DNA of 64,000 bases. It comes from Paenibacillus sanguinis 2301083 = DSM 16941. GTDB taxonomy: Bacteria > Bacillota > Bacilli > Paenibacillales > Paenibacillaceae. Positions within the stretch are counted from its first letter, which is position 1, and every line of letters begins with the position of its first letter. The notes under the pieces were generated by a model. The model ran no database searches and had not been told where the DNA came from. It worked only from the letters and a program-made list of their open reading frames with translations. Of the stretch, positions 1 to 9,069 are shown in pieces. Location of the stretch: assembly GCF_000374825.1 (NCBI RefSeq), contig NZ_KB895376.1:623460-687459 (forward strand), given 5' to 3'. The translations under genes and the position numbers were made by a program.

Positions 1-730
1 AGACAAGCTGCGGACCATAACGGTCGATCAAATCGCAGGTGCGTACGAACCAGTCGTCCAGAAATTCCTCATTCGGCGGCAAAATCGGCAAGGGATATGC
101 CGGGTCCCCGCAACAGGCCTGCGCCGGGCCGTATAGCTCGGCGTATTGCGGGTCCTGCACATCGGACGGCAGCTCACGGCCTCCGTTGTAATACCACCAA
201 TTCTCCGCCCTGTGGGACGAGACTCCGAAGGTCATATAATGGCGGCGCACTGCGGCCGCCAGTTCTCCAATGACATCACGTTTGGGCCCCATCCGGGCTG
301 CAGTCCATTCAGAAAATGGACTGTCATACATCGCAAAGCCGTCGTGATGCTCAGCGACGGGTACGACAAACGCTGCTCCAGCCCGTTTGAAGAGCGCTGC
401 CCATTCCTCCGCATCAAATTTCTCTGCGGTGAACATCGGAATGAAATCCTTATAGCCAAATTGATCCGGTGTACCATAAGTTTGCACATGATGCTCGTAG
501 ACCTCAGTACCTTCCCTATACATATTGCGAGCGTACCATTCCGTCCCGAAGGCGGGTACAGAATAGACACCCCAATGGATGAAAATGCCAAACTTCGCAT
601 CCTCATACCAACGGGGAACGGTATACCCCTTCAAAGACCCCCAATCCGCCAAATAAGGGCCGTTCTTGATCGAGACATTAATCTCTTGCTTCTTCTGCTG
701 GCGCAGCTCGCGCTGCTCTTGTTGCGACAT
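1..730 (-). CDS. Alpha-L-fucosidase, GH29 family (C-terminal part beyond window)
   Basis: Glycoside hydrolase that removes terminal alpha-L-fucose from fucosides. Reading from ATG at 730, the visible 243 residues show the family's N-terminal barrel signatures: WYEDAKFGIFIHWGVYSVPA near residues 41-60, then EWYARNMY, and AEHHDGFAMYDS near residue 128. There is no signal peptide, so it probably acts in the cytoplasm on imported oligosaccharides. It starts 5 bases after the cutC-like stop and is the last visible gene of the transporter operon, so it predicts fucosylated glycans as the operon's substrate. The C-terminal half, including the catalytic nucleophile region, lies outside the window. 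Family assignment is strong; exact linkage specificity cannot be read. Confidence 0.9.
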   Translation of the reverse strand, partial: MSQQEQRELRQQKKQEINVSIKNGPYLADWGSLKGYTVPRWYEDAKFGIFIHWGVYSVPAFGTEWYARNMYREGTEVYEHHVQTYGTPDQFGYKDFIPMFTAEKFDAEEWAALFKRAGAAFVVPVAEHHDGFAMYDSPFSEWTAARMGPKRDVIGELAAAVRRHYMTFGVSSHRAENWWYYNGGRELPSDVQDPQYAELYGPAQACCGDPAYPLPILPPNEEFLDDWFVRTCDLIDRYGPQLV

Positions 731-735
731 GCTTT

Positions 736-1434
736 TCACCTCTTCCATGAATGTAGCAGGCTGCGCACTTCCTCAACCTTGGCTGGATCAACCGGCCTGC
801 GCGGGTCGCCGCCTTCCCTCACTGCGGACCCAAGGTGAATCCGCTTGGCTCCTGTGCGAGCCAGGAAATCAGGCAAATTGTCGATATTCAGACCGCTGCC
901 GCACAGAACAACAGGGCCGCCGCCTGCAGAGCGATGGATCAGGCCCGCAATGGAAGCCATCCCCTGAGGGGCGGCAGTATTGGCCCCGCCGGAGGTTAAC
1001 AAGTCGGTCACTTGCGGATACTTGGCCAATACCGTATAAGCAGCCGCCAAATCGCCAGCCTCATCAAACGCCCGATGGAACGTCACCGGGCAGCCCTCAG
1101 CCGCTGCGAGCAGCTCCGTGAGCAGCTCTTCATCAACCGTGCCGTCTGCGCGGAGCATCCCTGTTACCAAGCCAAGCCCCGGGATGGCCGCGACATGGCG
1201 CACATCACGCAGCATCGTCTCCGCATCCAGTCGGCTATATACAAAGGAGCGCGCATGGGGGCGAATCATCACCCGCACCGGAAGGCTCACCCGTGTACGA
1301 ACCTCTTCGATTAATCCAAGCGACGGCGTTAGCCCGCCTTCAGGAAACGCAGTAATCAGCTCAATGCGATCCGCGCCCCCTTGCTCGGCAAGCCATGCAT
1401 CCTCTGCCGTCGTGGCGATAACTTCAAGCAGCAC
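736..1434 (-). CDS. cutC: CutC family protein (copper homeostasis family TIM barrel)
   Basis: A 232-residue CutC-family TIM barrel, the usual family length. It begins with LLEVIATTAEDAWLAEQGG (family pattern LEVcv.s.edA..A..gGA) and carries VTFHRAFD near residue 117 and LLTSGG near residue 146. The start is a GTG at 1434, directly after the ROK kinase stop, with only one base between them, so the genes are translationally coupled. CutC was named for copper tolerance in E. coli, but the biochemical role is unsettled. Here it sits between a ROK sugar kinase and an alpha-fucosidase with no copper gene nearby, so a role in sugar metabolism is a reasonable inference. Confidence 0.85.
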   Translation of the reverse strand: MLLEVIATTAEDAWLAEQGGADRIELITAFPEGGLTPSLGLIEEVRTRVSLPVRVMIRPHARSFVYSRLDAETMLRDVRHVAAIPGLGLVTGMLRADGTVDEELLTELLAAAEGCPVTFHRAFDEAGDLAAAYTVLAKYPQVTDLLTSGGANTAAPQGMASIAGLIHRSAGGGPVVLCGSGLNIDNLPDFLARTGAKRIHLGSAVREGGDPRRPVDPAKVEEVRSLLHSWKR

Positions 1435-1435
1435 T

Positions 1436-2335
1436 CTAATTCCTCACCTTCTGCATGATCGCTCGGGCGGCACCAAGAATTCCTGCTTCATTCCCAAGGG
1501 ATGCGGGAATCAGAGTGATCTGCAGCGGCGTCAGCTCAGCCAGCCGCAGCTTCCATGCTTCCAGCCACAACGGATGGGAGTCGGCTACGCCACCGCCCAA
1601 GATAATGGCCTCCGGGTCGAGGAATGACTGAATATTGTGCACAGCCAGGCTAAGGTCGGTGAAGTAACGCTCTACAGCCGGCACTGCCGCATCGTCTCCT
1701 GCGGCGAACGCCTCCAGTAGGCGACGGCCGTCCCATGCCGGATGAACCTCCGCCGCCAGTCGGCCAAGCGCTCGACCGGATACATAGTGCTCCATGCAGC
1801 CGCGCTGTCCACAGCTACATGAGATGCCGCCTGGGTACAGCACCATGTGGCCGAACTCCCCGGCAGCCCCTTTGCGGCCAGTGATGATGCGGCCATCCAG
1901 CACCACAGCGCCACCGACACCAGTGCCCAGTGTCAGCATGGCGTAATGGCGGTAAGGCAAGGCGGAACCAAGCCAACCTTCCCCTAGCGCAGCCGCATTG
2001 GCATCGTTTTCCACAGCAGCAGGCAACGAGAAGGCCTGCTCCACTGCCTCGCGGAGCGGCATGCCAGTCCAGCCCGGCAGGTTGTTGTTCGCGAAGAGCA
2101 CCTTGCCAGTGTCCGGCTCCACCCAGCCCGCCGTACCGATGCCGATACCGCGGACCTGTGAATTCTGCTCAAGCAGTTCTTCAATGACCTGCCGGACCGC
2201 ATGAAAAATCCCTTCTCGACCCTCGGCGGTTGGCGTCACTCTCCCGGCTCTGGCAATAATGGCCCCATCCTCGTCAACCCGTGCAGCCTTAATGCCGGTA
2301 CCCCCGAGATCGAGACCGATATAGCTCTCCTTCAT
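1436..2335 (-). CDS. ROK family sugar kinase
   Basis: A 299-residue ROK (repressor, ORF, kinase) protein without an N-terminal helix-turn-helix, hence a kinase rather than a repressor. The N-terminal ATP-binding motif is GLDLGGTGIKAARVD (residues 7-21). A second glycine-rich stretch is TLGTGVGGAVV near residue 136. The zinc-binding ROK signature CSCGQRGCMEHYVSG follows near residue 174, with conserved cysteines. It likely phosphorylates a hexose or amino-sugar released by the neighbouring transporter and fucosidase. Substrate (glucose, N-acetylglucosamine, N-acetylmannosamine or allose type) cannot be decided from the sequence. It lies about 90 bases downstream of the permease genes on the same strand. 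Confidence 0.88.
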   Translation of the reverse strand: MKESYIGLDLGGTGIKAARVDEDGAIIARAGRVTPTAEGREGIFHAVRQVIEELLEQNSQVRGIGIGTAGWVEPDTGKVLFANNNLPGWTGMPLREAVEQAFSLPAAVENDANAAALGEGWLGSALPYRHYAMLTLGTGVGGAVVLDGRIITGRKGAAGEFGHMVLYPGGISCSCGQRGCMEHYVSGRALGRLAAEVHPAWDGRRLLEAFAAGDDAAVPAVERYFTDLSLAVHNIQSFLDPEAIILGGGVADSHPLWLEAWKLRLAELTPLQITLIPASLGNEAGILGAARAIMQKVRN

Positions 2336-2425
2336 TTAACGCGCCCCTCTCTCATGCCTGTGACTGCCAGGCGCATGGCTTTCGCAGCCCGATCAGCGGG
2401 CAGCTTGATCAGATGTTCTCGTCGC

Positions 2426-3244
2426 TTAGCCCTTCACCGCACCGCCAACCATTCCCTTGATTATGAACCGTTGCACGAACATGTACAGAATGATAATTGG
2501 CAAGGCCACCAGCGTGGCCCCGGCGAACATTTGCGGCCAGTTCGTGTTGTATTGGCTTTTGAACGCCATCAGCCCAACCGGCAGGGTCCGCATCTCGGGT
2601 GAAGACAAATAGATAAGCGGATTAAAGAAGTCATTCCAGGAGTTGATAGCCACAACGATGACAGTTGTCGCGGTTATTGGAAGTGTCAGCGGGAAAATAA
2701 TCCGGATGAACGTCCGCCATGGCCCGCAACCATCCACCACCGCAGCTTCTTCAATCTCTCTGGGCACGGTCTTAAAGAAATTGACGTATAAGAAAATTGG
2801 CAGCGCCAAACCCGAAGCAATCTGAATCAAAGACAGCCCGATATGAGTATTCAGCAGGTGAATCTCGCGCAATACCAGGAATGCCGGAATCGTACCGGAG
2901 AATGCGGGTAAAATCATCCCCATCAGGAAGAAGGTCGACAGTACATCGGACTTGTACCTTCTGCCGTGATGCAGGCCATAGGCCGCTAGCACAGCGATGG
3001 CAATCGCTACCGCAGTGGTGATGACGAGTACCAGGATACTGTTGCTAAAATACGGCAGCAGGTTCCCGGTACGCAGCGCTTCTACGTAGTTGCTCCATTG
3101 CGGATCACGGGGCAATGCCAGCGGATTGACCGAAGACGAAGTTTGCAGCGAGACTGTAATCATGACGCCCATCGGCACCAGCACAATAATGAGCGCGATA
3201 GCTAAAATTGTATATATGAAGGCTTTTTGCAAATTAGTCGTCAA
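2426..3244 (-). CDS. Carbohydrate ABC transporter permease (MalG/AraQ type)
   Basis: Inner permease subunit of a CUT1 sugar ABC importer, 272 residues, about six hydrophobic segments, the first at residues 9-30. The EAA loop that docks to the ATPase is visible as EEAAVVDGCGPWRTFIRI near residue 167. The C-terminus IIKGMVGGAVKG is typical of MalG-type subunits. It overlaps the preceding permease gene by 4 bases (stop/start overlap at 3241-3244). No ATPase gene is present in the window, as is usual for CUT1 operons in Firmicutes that share an MsmX-type ATPase encoded elsewhere. Confidence 0.92.
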   Translation of the reverse strand: MTTNLQKAFIYTILAIALIIVLVPMGVMITVSLQTSSSVNPLALPRDPQWSNYVEALRTGNLLPYFSNSILVLVITTAVAIAIAVLAAYGLHHGRRYKSDVLSTFFLMGMILPAFSGTIPAFLVLREIHLLNTHIGLSLIQIASGLALPIFLYVNFFKTVPREIEEAAVVDGCGPWRTFIRIIFPLTLPITATTVIVVAINSWNDFFNPLIYLSSPEMRTLPVGLMAFKSQYNTNWPQMFAGATLVALPIIILYMFVQRFIIKGMVGGAVKG

Positions 3245-4128
3245 TTCGTCACCTCCAACCGGCTAAGCAATTTGATCTGAATGAAGGTTGCCAGCAAAAT
3301 CATCACTGACAAAATCATCGCCATGGCTGTGCCGTAGCCCATCTGTGAGGTCTTGAAGGCATACTGGTAGATCATAATTCCGAAGGTCTGGGTCGAGTTG
3401 GCTGGCCCGCCCTGGGTCATGATAAAGACATGTTCAAACATTTTCATACAACCGATCACGGATAACACCGTATTCACAATAATGGAAGGAATCAGGAGCG
3501 GCAGCGTAACTTTGAAAAATTTATTAAAGGGACCGGCACCGTCAATACTTGCCGCCTCATAAATCTCTCCTGATACGGACTGCAAGCCCGCCAAATAGAT
3601 CATCATGGAATAACCCGTGTATTGCCAGACCATGACAAATGCTATAGCGTAGATAGCCAGCCTCGGATCGCCTAGCGGGTCGAGCTGTGCCAGGCCATCC
3701 AGACCCAGTGCCGTGAACAACCTGGGCAGGAAGCCAACCATGGGCGCGTACATATAGCTCCATACGTAACCGATCACGACCGTGTTCAGGATGACCGGGA
3801 AAAAGATAACCGCTCGCATCCAGACAACGCCCTTCACCTTCTGGTCCAGCAGCACGGCGAGCAAGATGGAGAAGCTATGCTGCAGCACAATGACTACAAT
3901 GGAGAGTATGACCATATTTTTTAATGCGGTCAGGAGCAGAGGGTCGCGAAAAGCCTCCCGGAAATTCTCCAATCCTACCCAATCCGCTTTAAAAGAGAAG
4001 CCATTCCAATCTGTAAAGCCGTAATAAAGACCGCTGAAGATCGGACCGGCGAAGAAGACCAAATAAATCAGCAGTGCAGGAGCAACAAATAAGAAGTAAT
4101 TGCGTAAGCTCATGAATTTCATTGCCAA
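3241..4128 (-). CDS. Sugar ABC transporter permease (MalF/UgpA type)
   Basis: Outer permease subunit of the same CUT1 importer, 295 residues with about six membrane segments starting at residues 10-30. The EAA motif YEAASIDGAGPFNKFFKV lies near residue 196. It pairs with the downstream MalG-type permease, with which it overlaps by 4 bases. It follows the binding-protein gene after a 93-base gap that contains a strong stem-loop, an arrangement that commonly keeps binding-protein levels above permease levels. Confidence 0.92.
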   Translation of the reverse strand: MAMKFMSLRNYFLFVAPALLIYLVFFAGPIFSGLYYGFTDWNGFSFKADWVGLENFREAFRDPLLLTALKNMVILSIVVIVLQHSFSILLAVLLDQKVKGVVWMRAVIFFPVILNTVVIGYVWSYMYAPMVGFLPRLFTALGLDGLAQLDPLGDPRLAIYAIAFVMVWQYTGYSMMIYLAGLQSVSGEIYEAASIDGAGPFNKFFKVTLPLLIPSIIVNTVLSVIGCMKMFEHVFIMTQGGPANSTQTFGIMIYQYAFKTSQMGYGTAMAMILSVMILLATFIQIKLLSRLEVTN

Positions 4129-4149
4129 ACCTCCCTATGCAGGCGACTA

Positions 4150-4209
4150 GGCGTGTCTGAGGATGCTGGGGCTGGGGACAGCCAACTCTGCCTAATGACC
4201 AGACACGCC
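4150..4209 (-). other. Intercistronic stem-loop between binding protein and permeases
   Basis: A perfect 10-base inverted repeat, GGCGTGTCTG at 4150-4159 and CAGACACGCC at 4200-4209, flanks a 40-base loop that holds a smaller GC-rich hairpin. It sits between the solute-binding protein stop and the permease start, with no T-run. A role as processing site or mRNA stabiliser that lifts binding-protein expression is inferred from position only. Confidence 0.5.
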
Positions 4210-4221
4210 CCCCTCAGCTCC

Positions 4222-5520
4222 CTAGATGTCTTTGTCCTGTGCGGCCTGCATTTGCTCCAACAGCTTCACCATATCCACATCCTGCTTCAGCAGAATCTGT
4301 TGGAAAATCGGGAACATCACGGGTTCAATTGATGCGGTCATACTCGGGAAAATCTGTGCTTCCGTAGCATCGATGAGCGGTTGCAGTGCAGTTGCAAGCG
4401 GGCTGTAGGTGCTGGAGGTCCCCCCCTTGACTGTAACGGCCTGCCTCGTCTCCTCAGACCAGATTTGAGCAATGTCCTGCCGGGCAACGAATTCCATGAA
4501 CAGTTTGATCTCTTCCTGATGTTTGCTCCAGCTTACGCCAACCAGCAAGTTGTCAGATACAAGGTTCGTAACGAGCGGCTGGTCACCGCGGTTAACCGGA
4601 ATGGGGAATGCTCCAAGCTCGAAGCTATCAAAGCTCGCATCAAAGTTCTCGCTATAGCCCCATTCGCCCATTGGCCACATGGCGGCTTTGCCCTCTTTGA
4701 ATACATGGGCCACCTGGTCATAGCTCAAACCAACGGAGTTCTCCAGCAGATAGCCTTTATCTACTAATTCCTTCAATCCATCGAAGAAGGTTGTAAATTC
4801 CGGATCGGTCCATTTCTTCTCCCCATTAGCCAATTGTGCAAATACCTTCGGGTTGTCATGCTTATACAGACCGAATTGTGCCGTCGCCAGGAACTGGGTA
4901 GCCCAACCATCCTTACTACCGATGACCATAGGAGCTATGCCGCTAGCCTTGATAGCCTCGCTGACCTCCATCATTTCTTCCCAGGTCTTGGGAACGGACA
5001 ACCCCAGCTCATCGAACAAGGTTTTGTTGTAGAACATCACAATGGGTTGGCTGTTATAAGGAACACCGTATGTCTTGCCATCCACGGTGCCAAGGTCAAC
5101 CGCCGCCTCCAAGTAATTGCTCAGCCAAGGACTGCCGCTGATGTCCATCAAAGCTCCTTCCTTGGAGAAGTCGACGACTTGGTTAGGGAATAACCAGGTC
5201 ATATCCATATCCGCTTTGGAGACAATCCGGGTGCGGATGATCTCGCGGAATTGATCGTATACTTTGTCATGCTCGATCGTAATCCAAGGATACTCCTTCT
5301 GGAACTTGTCGATGACCGTCTGGCTGATCGGGTTCCAGGTTGTCAGCTTGAGCGTCACCGGCTCTTTATCTTCTGTGCCGCTTGCCGGATTCGTTCCACC
5401 GGACGCCCCAGGCTCCGAGTTGGTTGCACTGCTGCCATTATTGCTGCCACAACCTGCGAGTACCAGAATCAAGCTGAGACAAATTGCTGTTAACCACCAT
5501 AACCCACCTTTTCTTCCCAT
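4222..5520 (-). CDS. Sugar ABC transporter substrate-binding lipoprotein (family 1)
   Basis: Extracellular solute-binding protein of 432 residues. The signal peptide ends in the lipobox LVLAGC with the lipidated cysteine at residue 24, followed by a Ser/Asn/Gly-rich linker to about residue 52. The mature domain shows features of family 1 sugar-binding proteins: VTLKLTTWNP near residue 55, GVPYNSQPIVMFYNKTLFDE near residue 152, and FKEGKAAMWPMGEWGY near residue 273. It captures a sugar outside the cell and hands it to the two permeases encoded downstream. The neighbouring fucosidase suggests a fucosylated oligosaccharide ligand, an inference. Confidence 0.92.
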   Translation of the reverse strand: MGRKGGLWWLTAICLSLILVLAGCGSNNGSSATNSEPGASGGTNPASGTEDKEPVTLKLTTWNPISQTVIDKFQKEYPWITIEHDKVYDQFREIIRTRIVSKADMDMTWLFPNQVVDFSKEGALMDISGSPWLSNYLEAAVDLGTVDGKTYGVPYNSQPIVMFYNKTLFDELGLSVPKTWEEMMEVSEAIKASGIAPMVIGSKDGWATQFLATAQFGLYKHDNPKVFAQLANGEKKWTDPEFTTFFDGLKELVDKGYLLENSVGLSYDQVAHVFKEGKAAMWPMGEWGYSENFDASFDSFELGAFPIPVNRGDQPLVTNLVSDNLLVGVSWSKHQEEIKLFMEFVARQDIAQIWSEETRQAVTVKGGTSSTYSPLATALQPLIDATEAQIFPSMTASIEPVMFPIFQQILLKQDVDMVKLLEQMQAAQDKDI

Positions 5521-5715
5521 ATGTTAGCCTCCCTGACATGAATTAAACTTCTTAACCCTATGTTACTGCTAATGTGTCAGGTAAACTACCATATCGATTT
5601 GTTGCTTTACTGTGGATTCTTGCCGAGTTGTTCGGGGCTCTTTACATTGAATTAGCTATGAATAGATGAAATTTGCTGTTCTCCTCTATTTTTTTGCTAT
5701 CTGCAGCTAAACAGG

Positions 5716-6885
5716 CTATTGATTACGAAACTCAAGCGGTGTCATGCCTATGTCATCTTTAAACAACTTGCTGAAATAATTAGGGTTCGCATACCCAAGC
5801 TGTTCGGCCACCTCGTATACCTTCAAATTGCTTTCTCGCAGCATCTTGCGGGCCAGCAGCATCTTCTTGGCGGTAACATATTCATTAAAATGCTGTCCGG
5901 TTTCCTTCAGAAACACCCGGCTCAAGTGACTAACACTGACATGAACCTCTTCAGCAATTCGAGCCAGCGTCACATCCTTGAGTAGATACTGGTCGATATA
6001 GCTGGTGGCCAGCCGAACAATTCCTCTGTAGCCACCTTCACTGGCAAGAGGCTGTGCTACTGCGGTCCGGTATGCCTCTGGCAGTTCCTCCAGCCCGCCC
6101 CAGATACCGGTGTATGTGTAGGCCACCCGGATGCCTAGCATGTTGGATAACCCCTGCTCCAACTCCTTTAGATACTCATGAATGGCTTCCTCATCCTGGC
6201 TGGCTCCTCCGCGAGGCAGAAGCCAGATCAACTCGCATTGCTCGCGGCTTATAAGCAGTCCGCCCCATTTTTGCGCCCCATACTCCTCCAGGTAGTAGCG
6301 GAAGGACATAAAGCGGGCCAGTTCCGGCATCGCCTCACCTTCAATATGCAAAATTGAGAGCTGAAATCCTGCTCCAAACCATGTTCTAAGCCCAAAGCGA
6401 CGAATGTGATCCTCCGCCCCCTCTGGCGGGCCCTCGCCCTCCAGCCATTCCAGCAGAAAGCTCTCGCGTTCCTTGTCGGTGTAGCCTGCCGGAGCCGCCG
6501 CTTGCTGTTCCTCCAAATTCGCGTGGGCCTTCCTGAGTGCCACAGCAATCTCCTCAGGCTCCATCGTTGGCTTGTGCAAATAATCAACGACACCGATCCG
6601 CACGGCCTCCTTCACATAAGGAAAATCCTCGAAGCTGCTAAAGAAAATAATCTGAATCCAGCCATACCGTTCCTTGATCTGACGAGCTAACGTCAGTCCG
6701 TCCATACCCGGCATACGAATATCCGTCATCACAATGTGAATCTCTTCCTTCTCCAGCAGTTCCAGCGCTTCCTGACCGCCCGAGGCCTCCGCCTTCCAGT
6801 TGATGCCAAGCTCATTCCAGTCCATCATATAACGCAGCCCCAAGCGTACAATCGTTTCATCCTCGACCACCATTAAATTCCACAA
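5716..6885 (-). CDS. Response regulator with AraC-type DNA-binding domain (YesN-like)
   Basis: Partner of the sensor kinase encoded just upstream. The receiver domain starts MWNLMVVEDE, with the phosphoacceptor aspartate in MTDIRMPGMDG near residue 55 and the conserved lysine in YLHKP. A middle domain follows, and the C-terminal about 95 residues form two AraC helix-turn-helices ending GYANPNYFSKLFKDDIGMTP. I chose a TTG start at 6885, preceded by GGGGGAAAGG, over a longer reading because a receiver domain normally begins at this point; ATG at 6873 is the alternative. It overlaps the kinase gene by about 29 bases. It likely activates the downstream transporter operon. Confidence 0.9.
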   Translation of the reverse strand: MWNLMVVEDETIVRLGLRYMMDWNELGINWKAEASGGQEALELLEKEEIHIVMTDIRMPGMDGLTLARQIKERYGWIQIIFFSSFEDFPYVKEAVRIGVVDYLHKPTMEPEEIAVALRKAHANLEEQQAAAPAGYTDKERESFLLEWLEGEGPPEGAEDHIRRFGLRTWFGAGFQLSILHIEGEAMPELARFMSFRYYLEEYGAQKWGGLLISREQCELIWLLPRGGASQDEEAIHEYLKELEQGLSNMLGIRVAYTYTGIWGGLEELPEAYRTAVAQPLASEGGYRGIVRLATSYIDQYLLKDVTLARIAEEVHVSVSHLSRVFLKETGQHFNEYVTAKKMLLARKMLRESNLKVYEVAEQLGYANPNYFSKLFKDDIGMTPLEFRNQ

Positions 6886-8716
6886 TAGCCTTTCCCCCTT
6901 TGTTATGCACCGGGTCGCCTGGTACCTGGTACGGCACATTCACGGTAACTCTGGTACCGGCTCCTTGTTCGCTCTCAACCTTCAAGGTATATGGCAAGCC
7001 GAAACGAAGCTGTATACGGTCTCGCACATTAGCGATGCCAATACTTGCCCGTTCCTGCAAGGCGGCCTTCGACGATTCCGCAGCATTCAGTTCAGCGACA
7101 CGCCGGGCATCTATGCCCTGTCCGTTATCTTCAATCCAGATCAGCAGCTCGGTGCCATCGCCCACCAGGGTTGCACCAACCTCAATCCGCAGCATGCCGT
7201 CCGTATTCAGTGAACCATGGAAAATGGCGTTCTCCATCAATGGCTGGAGAATCATTGGCAGCACCAGGGCATCCGCAATCCCGTCCTGCACTTGCCATTC
7301 CACCTGAAAGCGGTTCGTATAGCGCAGCTCCATTAATCGTACATAATGGTGCAGCAGCTCCAGTTCGGCGGACAGCGGCACCAGTTCACTGTCAAGCTTC
7401 ATATTGGCATGCAGCAGCTTGCCAAGCGATAGCAGCAGCTTCGCAATGGCGTCCGACTGCTGCAATACAGCAAGCATGCGGATGGAGTTGATCGTGTTGT
7501 ATAAGAAATGCGGGGCAATCCGGGCACGCAGCGCATACAGCTCCGCCTCACGCTTCTGTCGCTCCTTTTCCTCAATGGACTGGATCAGCATGTCGAGCCT
7601 GCGCACCATCGTCACATAGCTGAGATGCAATTGCCCAAGCTCGCCCTTGGCTAACGGCGCGGTCGGCGGCGCAAATACACCACGCTCCACCTCGCGCATG
7701 GATGAGATCAAGCGACGGATGGGCTTCGACAGTCCGCGAGCCAGCAACAGCGACAAAATAGCGGCAAGGACTGTACAAACCGCAACCAGGATGATAGTGA
7801 AATTACGGATTACATTCACATCCTCCAGCAGTTCCTGCCGGTCGATGAGCAGGTACGTTGTCCAGCCAAGATAATCGCTAGAGGCATAGACCCCCGTTGC
7901 TGCCGGGTGACTCTCGCTTAGTTCAGGTACAGTAATCATGCCCTTCGTTGTCCCCAGCTTCTCGGCTTGCGCCGCCGCTGCCTCTAGGAACTGCCGGTTG
8001 TCGGTGCCTTGAGTCGAATAGATAAGTTCACCCTTCTCATCGGCAACCAGCACATGCATTGTTTCAAGCTGAAAGGACCGGACAATATTTTGAATAAAAT
8101 CGGGATTAATATCGATGGCAATGATCCCGGCAGTGCTAAAATCATCATTCAGCAGCACCCGCGAGGCCGTTATCGTGTTGAACGGAGGGCTGTTGAACTG
8201 GCGTTCCGTGCGCATTCCAGAGATGGCAATGCCGCCCCCATGCTCTATCGTCTCCCGATACCACGGCTCCTCTACAGGGCTGATCGTCTCATTGATCGAT
8301 GAACGGTCACTCACTCGGTAGCCATATACATTCCCCTTGTCACTGAAAAAAAGAATTCCCTGGATCGTTGTTGAGATCGAGGGATAGGTCACAAGCAGCT
8401 TGGCGAATTGACGCTGTGTTTCGATCTCGCGATAGCTCCATTGCTCGCGGGGCGTATACGGCTCGCCCAGAATCTCCAGAATCTCCGGGGTAAAGTAAGG
8501 AAACGTACTGAAGCGATCTACATCCTCTACCTGACGTTGAATAGCCTCATTAAGCTGTCCGGCGATGACCCTGAGATCTTCACTGACTCGCCTCTCCAGA
8601 GTATCTACCGATTTAAAATAAGCCATGGTTCCAATTACTACAGATGGGATAATACCTAACATGAGAAACGACAGAAACAGCTTGCTTTGATAGGTTAATT
8701 GATTCCAACGCCGCAC
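6857..8716 (-). CDS. Sensor histidine kinase (YesM-like, LytS/His_kinase family)
   Basis: Membrane sensor of about 619 residues. It has an N-terminal membrane segment (LFLSFLMLGIIPSVVIG), an extracellular sensing region of about 260 residues, and a second membrane segment near residue 305. A HAMP linker (LSKPIRRLISSMREVERGVF) follows, then the phosphoacceptor histidine in IAPHFLYNTINSIRMLA. The ATP-binding domain has N box PLMENAIFHG and G box DNGQGID. The likely start is GTG at 8716, 8 bases after the GGGGGGAG ribosome site; longer in-frame readings include that site. It probably senses an extracellular sugar and phosphorylates the adjacent response regulator. Confidence 0.9.
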   Translation of the reverse strand: MRRWNQLTYQSKLFLSFLMLGIIPSVVIGTMAYFKSVDTLERRVSEDLRVIAGQLNEAIQRQVEDVDRFSTFPYFTPEILEILGEPYTPREQWSYREIETQRQFAKLLVTYPSISTTIQGILFFSDKGNVYGYRVSDRSSINETISPVEEPWYRETIEHGGGIAISGMRTERQFNSPPFNTITASRVLLNDDFSTAGIIAIDINPDFIQNIVRSFQLETMHVLVADEKGELIYSTQGTDNRQFLEAAAAQAEKLGTTKGMITVPELSESHPAATGVYASSDYLGWTTYLLIDRQELLEDVNVIRNFTIILVAVCTVLAAILSLLLARGLSKPIRRLISSMREVERGVFAPPTAPLAKGELGQLHLSYVTMVRRLDMLIQSIEEKERQKREAELYALRARIAPHFLYNTINSIRMLAVLQQSDAIAKLLLSLGKLLHANMKLDSELVPLSAELELLHHYVRLMELRYTNRFQVEWQVQDGIADALVLPMILQPLMENAIFHGSLNTDGMLRIEVGATLVGDGTELLIWIEDNGQGIDARRVAELNAAESSKAALQERASIGIANVRDRIQLRFGLPYTLKVESEQGAGTRVTVNVPYQVPGDPVHNKGGKAIVEFNGGRG

Positions 8717-8934
8717 CAGAGGCACTCCCCCCGTTTCTATTTTTGCTTTATTATAAAGGATAATAAGTCCTGCCGCATGGCCAAAATTCAATAATAACGC
8801 TGTTTTTTCAATGTTTATATGAATACTGTTGTCGTAAAGAACTTGAAAATACTGATTTTTTATTTGACATAAACCTTACATTAAATAATTTTGTATTTTT
8901 TCGTTATGTTATATTTTTTCACGTAAAATTTAAA

Positions 8935-9006
8935 CAAAAAAAGAAACTGCTGACCAGGAAATGGAAGTGAGACTCCCACCCATTTACCAGGTCAACCGTT
9001 TCTTTG
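8935..9006 (-). terminator. Rho-independent terminator after the STAND regulator gene
   Basis: Read on the minus strand, AAAGAAACGGTTGACCTGG pairs with a complementary arm ending CCAGG...CAGTTTCTTT. The inner stem is AAATGGGTGGGAGTC with ACTTCCATTT, and a T-run follows at about 8933-8944. It is imperfect but long and lies about 65 bases beyond the stop at 9070. The remaining 8717-8934 stretch is AT-rich leader of the kinase gene, with no confident promoter identified. Confidence 0.7.
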
Positions 9007-9069
9007 TACATGCAATATATTATAAACGAGTTATTGACACTGCCAATAATTGGCCCGTGCATTACTGAT

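Noticed and set aside
146..838. Plus-strand open frame of 230 codons opposite the fucosidase and cutC genes
   Set aside because: It covers two convincing minus-strand genes in another frame, has low-complexity leucine-rich runs and no homology pattern.
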